A DNA stretch of 28,024 nucleotides from contig JAFAGR010000072.1 in the NCBI GenBank assembly GCA_023422565.1, positions 1-28,024 on the forward strand, given 5' to 3'. Shown one piece after another: positions 14,933-22,193 of this stretch. Origin of the DNA: Bacteroidota bacterium. GTDB lineage: Bacteria; Bacteroidota; Bacteroidia; Chitinophagales; Chitinophagaceae. Both the position numbers and the translations under genes were made by a program. Each line of letters starts with the position of its first letter. Position 1 is the stretch's first letter. Below the pieces are notes generated by a model. That model was not told where the DNA came from. It did not search any database and worked only from the letters and a program-made list of their open reading frames with translations.

Positions 14933-16333
14933 ATGGCCCTAAGTCGCATCTGGTCTGCGTTTTTCATCATAGCCATTCTTTTGGCGGCCTCGCAGGTTGT
15001 TTTTACAAATAATCATTCTAATTTATTTGCCGCGATGGTAACGGGCAAGGCCGGTGATACTGTCCGCGTAAACAGGGTAGACTCCTCTTTTATATCTACT
15101 GAAGTTGCGGCTACTGTAGGCCGTGAGGGATCTTATAAGGGAGAAAAATATAATACAACCAGGCTTGCTGACGGTCGCTACCTGAATTACAGGATTCAAA
15201 AGGCAGATGGATTGATCGAGACCTGCCAGACGGCGGTAACGCTTTGCCTGAGGCTGATAGGATTCATGGCCTTGTTCATGGGCTTTATGAGTATTGCAGA
15301 GAAGGCAGGAGGAGTCAGATTTCTGTCGCGAATTATCGGGCCATTCTTTTCAAGGATATTTCCTGACATACCGAAGAACCATCCATCGATGGGCCACATG
15401 ATGATGAATTTTTCGGCGAACATGCTGGGGCTGGACAATGCAGCCACGCCCTTCGGACTTAAAGCGATGGAAAGCCTGCAGGAGATCAATCCAAATAAAG
15501 AACGGGCTTCCAATCCACAGATCATGTTTTTGTGCCTCCATGCCTCCGGACTCACTTTAATACCGGTAAGCATAATAGCATTAAGGTCTGCGGCCGGGGC
15601 GGAAAACCCGATGGATATTTTTATTCCCTGCATGATCGCCACTTTCATGGCCACGATAGCTGCGATGATGATCGTTGCATTTAAACAGCAGATCAAAATC
15701 TTTCAGCCGGTGATAATGGCCTGGGTGCTCGGAATTTCAGCCCTTATCGCAGCACTGGTAGTGTACATCAAATCGCTTGAAACCGAAGCCGTACAGGTTT
15801 TTTCAGGTTCGTTAAGCAGCGGACTGATCCTGCTTATTTTCCTGCTCATCATCCTTGCAGCCCTTTACAAAAAGATAGATGTATTCTCCTCCTTTATCGA
15901 CGGAGCAAAGGGCGGATTTGAAACAGCGGTGAAAATAATCCCGTATCTCGTAGGGATGCTCGTGGCGATAAGCCTTCTGCGTACAAGCGGCGCCTTTGAT
16001 GTGCTCATAAACGGTATTAAAAACCTGGTGATACTAACGGGATCGGATACACGATGGGTTGATGGCATTCCTACTGCACTTATAAAACCGTTCAGCGGGG
16101 GCGGTGCGCGAGGAATGATGGTAGACACCATGAATACCTACGGAGCAGATTCATTTGCAGGACGTTTGTCTTGTGTGCTGCAGGGGTCTTCCGACACTAC
16201 TTTTTATGTGATAGCGGTTTATTTTGGCGCCGTATCGGTAAAAAACACCCGTTATACTGTGGGGGCGATGTTGCTCGCAGACCTGGTAGGCATTATAAGC
16301 GCAATTCTGCTTAGTTATCTTTTCTTCGCCTGA
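14933..16333 (+). CDS. SpmA-SpmB fusion, nucleoside-recognition (Gate) domain membrane protein
   Basis: A 466-aa multi-pass inner-membrane protein joining SpmA-like and SpmB-like halves. In Bacillus these are separate spore maturation proteins; in non-sporulating bacteria the job is unknown and transport is a common guess. The N-terminal half (about 1-200) has an anchor, an extracytoplasmic insert (about 35-85), and the Gate-type motif NFSANMLGLDNAATPFGLKA. The C-terminal half (about 290-466) has the second Gate motif PFSGGGARGMMVDTMNTYG, then LQGSSDTTFYVIAVYFGAV. About nine to ten transmembrane helices are predicted by eye. The ATG at 14933 follows an AT-rich stretch with no Shine-Dalgarno, normal for this phylum. 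It is divergent from ychF and its stop abuts the stop of the convergent lipoprotein gene. Confidence 0.9.
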   Translation: MALSRIWSAFFIIAILLAASQVVFTNNHSNLFAAMVTGKAGDTVRVNRVDSSFISTEVAATVGREGSYKGEKYNTTRLADGRYLNYRIQKADGLIETCQTAVTLCLRLIGFMALFMGFMSIAEKAGGVRFLSRIIGPFFSRIFPDIPKNHPSMGHMMMNFSANMLGLDNAATPFGLKAMESLQEINPNKERASNPQIMFLCLHASGLTLIPVSIIALRSAAGAENPMDIFIPCMIATFMATIAAMMIVAFKQQIKIFQPVIMAWVLGISALIAALVVYIKSLETEAVQVFSGSLSSGLILLIFLLIILAALYKKIDVFSSFIDGAKGGFETAVKIIPYLVGMLVAISLLRTSGAFDVLINGIKNLVILTGSDTRWVDGIPTALIKPFSGGGARGMMVDTMNTYGADSFAGRLSCVLQGSSDTTFYVIAVYFGAVSVKNTRYTVGAMLLADLVGIISAILLSYLFFA

Positions 16334-17581
16334 TCATTTTGAGCCCAGTTGCGATTCGCTGTTTTCAGCAGGGTTCGAACTGTCAGATTCCTCCGGTTCT
16401 GAATTATAGCTGTCAAAAATGTCGGCAAGATGATGTGCTTTATAGATCTGCCTTGTGAACCGGTTCCCCAAAACAATTATCGTGGCGTCTTGCTCGGGAA
16501 GCCTTACGAAGGCCGCATTGTTACCGTGCCACCAGCCGTTATGAAAGATCATCTTTTTACCTGTCGGGTACACATTCATTCTCCAGCCCAGGCCATAATT
16601 CTTAATTCCGGGGCGTTCATTACTGTAAGGCGTAAACGCTAATTTCAGGGTTTCACTTTTAAAAAGTTTTCCGCTTGCCAGCGCCCTGTCCCAGGTAAGC
16701 AGGTCGCGCACCGTACTGTAAATGTTCTTATCGCCGTACACCTGGTCAAGAAAATCAAGTTTGATAAGATCTCCGCGCCAGTCGTAAGAATGGGTGGCCA
16801 TTGCAGTATCATTCAACGAGAACACAAAAGTATGCTGCATATTCAGCGGATCGAAGAACTCTTTCTTCAGGTAATCTTCATAACGCATTCCGGATGCATT
16901 TTCAATTACCAGGGCGAGCAATGCATAATTAGTGTTGCAATAGCTGAAACCTGCATCGGGCCTTCCGATATTCTTAATTTTATCTTTTTGCGTAATGAGC
17001 GCCTGAAGAATATTATGGTTTGAAATGAATTCAGATTTATCCCAGCCGAGGTCTTCCATAAAATAAGCGTAGTTCGGTATTCCGCTACGGTGATTGAGAA
17101 GTGTTTTGATAGTAACGCCCGGGTAATTAAAACCGGGTAAGTATTTTGAAACGGAATCTTCAATGCTAAGTTTTCCCTGCTCCATGAGTTTTAGTACCGC
17201 CATGGCCGTAAACGTTTTGCTTACGGAGGCGATGTGCACGGGAGTTTCCGCATTAAATGGAACATCGTTTTTTGGGATAATATTTCCTACATACCGCTCG
17301 AAAACCGGCACCCCGTTCTTGGCCACCAGAATACCACCATTAAAGTTGGAAGGGGCGAGTACGGAATCAAACCATTCGCCACATTTTGCGGCTAAAGAAT
17401 TTTTTTCCGCTTCCGATAAATGTCCGGCCGGGAGGTCGATCCGGTAAGGTTCAACCATAGGAACGGCATCATCCTTATCAACAGAATGGCATCCAAAAAG
17501 AAGCAAGGCTGCCAGTGAAAGAATGCGGAACGGGTTGAAAATAAAGAGCATAGAACTGTTTCTTCGGTAGGTTGGCTTCAT
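16334..17581 (-). CDS. Serine hydrolase, class C beta-lactamase-like lipoprotein
   Basis: A 415-aa penicillin-binding-protein/beta-lactamase-fold serine hydrolase (beta-lactamase class C family, COG1680 type). Substrates of such chromosomal members are usually unknown peptides or esters; resistance cannot be inferred. The catalytic motifs are S119-V-S-K122, Y214-C-N216 (the usual Y-[AS]-N with Cys in the middle) and H347-N-G349 in place of KTG, as in esterase-like members. A lipobox LFGC (Cys31) indicates a lipoprotein. The ATG at 17551 would give a shorter signal with Cys at 21; the upstream start at 17581 adds a basic n-region (MKPTYRRNSS) and both remain possible. The tail is Ser/Glu-rich (YNSEPEESDSSNPAENSES). 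Its stop codon directly abuts the SpmAB stop. Confidence 0.9.
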   Translation of the reverse strand: MKPTYRRNSSMLFIFNPFRILSLAALLLFGCHSVDKDDAVPMVEPYRIDLPAGHLSEAEKNSLAAKCGEWFDSVLAPSNFNGGILVAKNGVPVFERYVGNIIPKNDVPFNAETPVHIASVSKTFTAMAVLKLMEQGKLSIEDSVSKYLPGFNYPGVTIKTLLNHRSGIPNYAYFMEDLGWDKSEFISNHNILQALITQKDKIKNIGRPDAGFSYCNTNYALLALVIENASGMRYEDYLKKEFFDPLNMQHTFVFSLNDTAMATHSYDWRGDLIKLDFLDQVYGDKNIYSTVRDLLTWDRALASGKLFKSETLKLAFTPYSNERPGIKNYGLGWRMNVYPTGKKMIFHNGWWHGNNAAFVRLPEQDATIIVLGNRFTRQIYKAHHLADIFDSYNSEPEESDSSNPAENSESQLGSK

Positions 17582-17603
17582 AAAATATTAAACACGCTTA
17601 AGA

Positions 17604-17617
17604 TATATTTGTACAAA
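17604..17617 (+). promoter_or_regulatory. serA -7 promoter element overlapping a perfect palindrome
   Basis: TATATTTG (17604-17611) is an exact TAnnTTTG match 21 bp ahead of the serA ATG. It overlaps TTTGTACAAA (17608-17617), a perfect 10-bp palindrome, in the 51-bp gap between divergent genes. The palindrome could be an operator or could serve promoter function in both directions. Confidence 0.5.
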
Positions 17618-17632
17618 ATACACCCTTAACCA

Positions 17633-18871
17633 ATGGCAGACAAAAATGTTACCAGTTATCCGAAAGAGCGGATCAAAATTCTTTTTCTTGAAAACATCAG
17701 CCAGTCTGCACTTCAGCATTTTACAAAAGCAGGGTACGTTAACATCAAAGTGCTGCCTCATGCCTTGAGCGAGGAGGAACTGATAAAGGAAATTAAGCAG
17801 GTTCATATACTGGGGATCCGGAGCAAAACACATGTGACAAAAAAAGTATTGGACGCGGCTGCGAAGTTGCAGGTTATAGGTTGTTTTTGCATCGGTGTGA
17901 ACCAGGTTGATCTTAATGCGGCTACAGAAGCAGGGATAGCAGTGTTTAATGCGCCCTACAGCAATACGAGGAGTGTGGCAGAATTAGTTATCGGTGCATC
18001 GATCATGTTGGTTAGAAGAATTATAGATAAGAACAAAGCTGCACATGAAGGAAGATGGATGAAAGATGCCGGCGGCTCTTTTGAATTGAGAGGAAAAACA
18101 ATGGGCATCATTGGTTATGGCAACATAGGAAGCCAGGTGAGTGTACTGGCCGAATCTCTCGGAATGAAGGTTGTGTTTTACGATATAGAAACCAAACTTC
18201 CCCTTGGCAATGCTACAGACAGCAGAACATTAAAAGACCTTATTGAACAAAGCGATGTGGTAACCCTTCACGTGCCCCAACTAACGGCTACGCGTAACCT
18301 GATCAACTCAAAGAATTTGCCCTGGTTCAAAAAGTCGGCCGTGCTTATCAATTATGCACGCGGGGAAGTTGTTGACCTGACGGCATTAAAAAAAGCCCTG
18401 CAGGCCGGTAAGCTTGCCGGTGCCGCGGTTGACGTGTTTCCTGCAGAGCCTGAAAGTAATGGAGATGCATTTGATACGCCACTTCGCGGGCTCTCAAACG
18501 TATTACTTACACCACATATTGGAGGAAGCACGCAGGAAGCGCAAAACAATATAGGAGAAGATGTGGGCGCTAAGCTTTTTAATTACCTGGAAAAAGGTAT
18601 AAGCATAGGTTCTTACACCGTACCCTCGCTTTCTTTACCTCCGCAGGAGAATACCCACCGTATTCTGCATATTCACCGAAATGTTCCGGGTGTGTTGAGC
18701 AGGGTGAATACTTTATTAAGTAATAACAAGATCAACATTTTGGGCCAGTATTTGAAAACAAATGACCGGATTGGCTATGTGGTTTTGGATATCGATAAAG
18801 GTTTAAGTAAACGCGCCGAATCTTTATTGAGGGAAGTGAAGGATACGATTAGAGTAAGGGCGCTATATTAG
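17633..18871 (+). CDS. serA: D-3-phosphoglycerate dehydrogenase
   Basis: A 412-aa NAD-dependent enzyme for the first step of serine synthesis, oxidising 3-phosphoglycerate to 3-phosphohydroxypyruvate. Both length and layout match the E. coli type: substrate-binding domain with FCIGVNQVDL (about 85-94), nucleotide-binding Rossmann motif GYGNIG (161-166), catalytic residues Arg243 (NYARGE), Glu272 (FPAEPE) and His295 (TPHIGGST). A C-terminal ACT domain (about 338-412; HRNVPGVLSRVNTLLSNN, INILGQYL) is expected to bind serine for feedback inhibition. The ATG at 17633 is supported by the exact -7 element 21 bp upstream. serB and serC are not in the window. Confidence 0.95.
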   Translation: MADKNVTSYPKERIKILFLENISQSALQHFTKAGYVNIKVLPHALSEEELIKEIKQVHILGIRSKTHVTKKVLDAAAKLQVIGCFCIGVNQVDLNAATEAGIAVFNAPYSNTRSVAELVIGASIMLVRRIIDKNKAAHEGRWMKDAGGSFELRGKTMGIIGYGNIGSQVSVLAESLGMKVVFYDIETKLPLGNATDSRTLKDLIEQSDVVTLHVPQLTATRNLINSKNLPWFKKSAVLINYARGEVVDLTALKKALQAGKLAGAAVDVFPAEPESNGDAFDTPLRGLSNVLLTPHIGGSTQEAQNNIGEDVGAKLFNYLEKGISIGSYTVPSLSLPPQENTHRILHIHRNVPGVLSRVNTLLSNNKINILGQYLKTNDRIGYVVLDIDKGLSKRAESLLREVKDTIRVRALY

Positions 18872-18881
18872 CGATGCAAAA

Positions 18882-19003
18882 AGTTGATAGTTGGTAGTTA
18901 ATAGTTGATGGTCTGTAGTCGGCTGAAGGTGGATATCCCCAAGCTCAAAACTCATTACTCACAACCCATAACTCATAACCCATAACTCATAACCCATGAC
19001 CCA
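18882..19003. repeat. Two opposed heptad arrays between serA and rnr
   Basis: A G/T-rich array (AGTTGAT, AGTTGGT, AGTTAAT, AGTTGAT, GGTCTGT, AGTCGGC at 18882-18923) is followed by a C/A-rich array of 14-bp units: CTCAAAACTCATTA (18944), CTCACAACCCATAA (18958), CTCATAACCCATAA (18972), CTCATAACCCATGA (18986). Read on the other strand the second array has heptads GAGTTAT/GGGTTAT, so the two arrays are related in inverted orientation. Confidence 0.7.
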
Positions 19004-19077
19004 AATTCCGTACATTGCAGCTATAAAAATCTGTCCGTACCGGATAATAAGAAAATTTTTAAACTGTACTGTTTAAT

Positions 19078-21072
19078 ATGGCAAAGCAAAAGAAAGCCGC
19101 CTCGAAATCTTCCAAAACAAAAATTTTAAAAGGTGAGTTAGAGATCAGCAGAAGCGGAATGGGCTTCGTGAAAGTTGAGGGCGTGGAGCAGGATATAATG
19201 GTGAAACCTAACGATTTTGGCCTGGCATTCAACGGCGACCTTGTGAGGGTTGAAGTTCCGCTTCACCAGGGCGGGCGAGACCAGGGCAAGGTGGTTGATG
19301 TAGTGCAAAGAAGGAAAACTGAGTTTTTGGGAACAATGGAGATCAATAACAAAGTTGCTTTTTTTGTATCGGGAAATGAAAAAATCCCGGATTTCTATAT
19401 TCCTCAGGATAAGATCAATAGTGCAAAACACGGAGACAAGGTTGTTGTTCGCTTTTCAAGATGGGATAAGGCAGACAGGAAGCCGGAGGGTGAAGTGATA
19501 TCGGTGCTTGACGCGAAGAGTGAGGGCGACCTGGCGATGAAGGAAATACTTGTTGAAGCCGGCTTTCCGCTGAAATTTGATGAGGTAGTTTTAAAAGAAG
19601 CCAATAAGCTTGAAGATAAGATCACCCGGGAAGAGGTGCGCAAGAGGAAGGATTGCAGGGATATTCTCACTTTTACTATTGACCCTGTGGACGCAAAGGA
19701 TTTTGATGATGCCATTTCAATTAGAAACCTGGACAATGGTTATTACGAAATAGGCGTGCATATTGCCGATGTCAGCCATTTTGTTACTCCGGGAAGTATA
19801 TTAGACGAAGCTGCCTACGAAAGGGCAACAAGTGTTTACCTGCCCGATCGCGTGAACCCCATGCTGCCCGAAAAGATCTCGAATGAATTATGCTCGCTTC
19901 GCCCGAATGAAGACAAGTACACTTTTTCGGCCATCTTCCAGATCACTAACCGCGCGGAGATAAAACATAAATGGATAGGAAGAACTATCATTCACAGTAA
20001 TCATCGTTTTACCTACGAGGAAGTGCAACAAACTATCGAAACAGGTGATGGTCTTCATCATAAGCCTATCCTCCTTCTTGATAGCCTTGCGAAACAATTC
20101 CGCGAAGAAAGATTTAAAAAAGGTGCAATAAATTTTTCATCGCAGGAAGTGAAATTTAAACTTGATGATAATGGGAAGCCGATCGGCATTGAAATTAAAG
20201 AGAGCAAGGATGCGCACAAATTGATTGAAGAGTTTATGTTGCTGGCAAACCGAACGGTAGCAGAATACGTTTCCAAGATAAAGATCAACAAAGAACCGGT
20301 GCCGTTTCCGTACAGGATACATGATACGCCTGATGATGAGAAACTTCAGATGTTTGTGGCCTTTGCCAAAAAATTCGGATATACTTTTAATACGCATGAT
20401 GAAATGGCTGTTGCCAACTCATTCAACAAGTTGTTGAAGGATGTGCAGGGGAAGCCCGAGCAGCATGTGCTGGAGCAGATTGGTATCCGAACCATGGCGA
20501 AAGCGGTTTACACTTCCGAGAACATCGGCCACTATGGTTTAGGGTTTGAAAATTATTGTCATTTCACCTCGCCGATACGTCGTTACCCCGATATTCTCGC
20601 ACACAGGATCATCCAGGAATGTCTTGACAAGAATGTTAGGCCCGATAAGAAGATGGAGGAGAAGTGCAAACATTGCAGTGAACGCGAGCGGGCAGCAATG
20701 GAAGCAGAGCGGGCTGGAAATAAATACAAGCAGGTAGAGTACATGAAAGATTTTATCGGCGATGAATTTGAGGGCGTGATCAGCGGTGTTTCCAACTTTG
20801 GTTTTTGGGTTGAAACGATAGAGCATAAATGTGAGGGGCTTGTGAGCTTAACCTCACTCTCTGAGTTTGATGACTTCCGTCACGATGCCGAAAATTATGC
20901 CTTGATAGGGTTGCGAAGTAAAAGGGCTTTCAGAATGGGCGATAAGGTACGAATCCGCGTGATGTCGGCTAATTTGAGCAGGAGGCAACTTGACTACGAG
21001 TGGGTGCATGGAGCGCCTGAAACGAAGGGCGGGAAAACTGCTAAGAAGAATACCAGGAAAAAATCCAAATAA
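19078..21072 (+). CDS. rnr: Ribonuclease R (RNB-family 3'-5' exoribonuclease)
   Basis: A 664-aa processive 3'-5' exoribonuclease of the RNase II/R family that degrades structured RNA in the cytoplasm. The N-terminus is basic (MAKQKKAASKSSKTKI), followed by cold-shock-type OB folds (about 17-145; GMGFVKV, DIMVKPNDFGLAFNGD). The RNB catalytic domain starts near 185 with the acidic cluster D202, D205, D208, D210 and D211 (DPVDAKDFDDAIS) and continues through HIADVSHFV, LPDRVNPMLP and HFTSPIRRYPD. The S1 domain (about 568-650; EGVISGVSNFGFWVE) precedes a Lys-rich tail. It lacks the N-terminal helix-turn-helix extension of enterobacterial RNase R, as expected for shorter homologues. A polyprenyl synthase gene starts 15 bp downstream and is likely co-transcribed. 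Confidence 0.94.
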   Translation: MAKQKKAASKSSKTKILKGELEISRSGMGFVKVEGVEQDIMVKPNDFGLAFNGDLVRVEVPLHQGGRDQGKVVDVVQRRKTEFLGTMEINNKVAFFVSGNEKIPDFYIPQDKINSAKHGDKVVVRFSRWDKADRKPEGEVISVLDAKSEGDLAMKEILVEAGFPLKFDEVVLKEANKLEDKITREEVRKRKDCRDILTFTIDPVDAKDFDDAISIRNLDNGYYEIGVHIADVSHFVTPGSILDEAAYERATSVYLPDRVNPMLPEKISNELCSLRPNEDKYTFSAIFQITNRAEIKHKWIGRTIIHSNHRFTYEEVQQTIETGDGLHHKPILLLDSLAKQFREERFKKGAINFSSQEVKFKLDDNGKPIGIEIKESKDAHKLIEEFMLLANRTVAEYVSKIKINKEPVPFPYRIHDTPDDEKLQMFVAFAKKFGYTFNTHDEMAVANSFNKLLKDVQGKPEQHVLEQIGIRTMAKAVYTSENIGHYGLGFENYCHFTSPIRRYPDILAHRIIQECLDKNVRPDKKMEEKCKHCSERERAAMEAERAGNKYKQVEYMKDFIGDEFEGVISGVSNFGFWVETIEHKCEGLVSLTSLSEFDDFRHDAENYALIGLRSKRAFRMGDKVRIRVMSANLSRRQLDYEWVHGAPETKGGKTAKKNTRKKSK

Positions 21073-21087
21073 CTGCTGCAGTTTCTT

Positions 21088-22053
21088 ATGCATACTTTTT
21101 CAGAACTGGCTCAGCTGTTTGAGCAAAAGTTTTCAAACGATCATTTTCCGGCAAGGCCGCGCAACCTTTACGATGCTGCGCGCCACATACTAACGATAGG
21201 GGGTAAACGCATTCGCCCTGTATGCGTTTTACTTGCTAACGAGCTGTTCGGCGATTTACATGAGGATTCTTTTCATGCTGCATCGGCTGTTGAACTCTTC
21301 CATAATTTCAGCCTGATTCATGATGATATTTTAGACAATGCGCCTTTGAGGCGCGGAGTGGAAACAGTTCATGTGAAGTACGGCAAAAGTGCAGCTCTTC
21401 TTGCAGGTGATGTAATGCTTGTTGCCGCTTACCAGCAACTTAGTAAGGCAGGGGCGGAGTTTCTTCCCGGTTTATTACAACTCTTCAACACCACCAGCAG
21501 GCAGGTATGTGAAGGACAGCAGATGGATATGGATTTTGAGGAATATACTGACGTGAACATGGAAACCTACCTGGAAATGATCACCGGCAAAACGTCGGTT
21601 CTTCTTGCATGCAGCCTTCAAATGGGCGCCATTATTGGCGGCGCAGGCGTCGGAAACCAGGAGCACCTTTACGAATTCGGAAAGAATCTGGGCATCGCCT
21701 TCCAGGTTCAGGATGACTATTTAGATGCTTATGGTGATCCGAAGAAATTTGGAAAGCAGGTAGGGGGAGATATTCTTTCAAATAAGAAAACCTTTCTTTG
21801 GATCCACGCATACGAAGCTTCTACCGAAAAAAACAAAGCACTGCTTAATCAACTTCTTACCGAAAATTCTCCTGACAAGGTTGAGAAGGTCTTAAAAATA
21901 TATAATGACTGCGGAATGGAGGAATGGGCAAGCTCATTAAAAGAAAAATATTATTCCCAAGCCATAGATCACCTCGAGGCGGTAGCTGTATTAAGCAGCA
22001 GGAAATCGAAGCTGCAGGAGCTTGCTTCATATCTTATGCAAAGGCAGAACTAG
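21088..22053 (+). CDS. Polyprenyl synthetase family protein (probably short-chain prenyl diphosphate synthase)
   Basis: A 321-aa trans-prenyltransferase of the IspA/IspB family that condenses isopentenyl diphosphate with an allylic primer. The visible motifs are GGKRIRP (38-44), the first Asp-rich motif DDILD (79-83) followed by PLRRG, GKTS (167-170), and the second Asp-rich motif DDYLD (209-213). The residue five positions before the first Asp motif is Phe74 (NFSLIHDD). In this family a bulky aromatic there blocks the elongation tunnel, pointing to a C15-C20 product; long-chain quinone synthases usually have Ala. That assignment is inference. It lies 15 bp after rnr, which suggests one transcript but no pathway link. 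Confidence 0.9.
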   Translation: MHTFSELAQLFEQKFSNDHFPARPRNLYDAARHILTIGGKRIRPVCVLLANELFGDLHEDSFHAASAVELFHNFSLIHDDILDNAPLRRGVETVHVKYGKSAALLAGDVMLVAAYQQLSKAGAEFLPGLLQLFNTTSRQVCEGQQMDMDFEEYTDVNMETYLEMITGKTSVLLACSLQMGAIIGGAGVGNQEHLYEFGKNLGIAFQVQDDYLDAYGDPKKFGKQVGGDILSNKKTFLWIHAYEASTEKNKALLNQLLTENSPDKVEKVLKIYNDCGMEEWASSLKEKYYSQAIDHLEAVAVLSSRKSKLQELASYLMQRQN

Positions 22054-22193
22054 CTCCACGCAGGTAGCACCTCACTCAACTCTTCCTTTTCTTTTGGTAT
22101 CAATTTTGAATTATTGTGCCTGATGTTGAACGGCTCTCCTTCTCATGCATCGGAGTCTGGTGGTGTTTGATACATTTCATAATTATTTCCCCC

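Noticed and set aside
16334..17581. Antibiotic-resistance beta-lactamase
   Set aside because: The motifs fit the broad class C-like serine hydrolase family with HNG in place of KTG, and most such chromosomal lipoproteins are not resistance enzymes.
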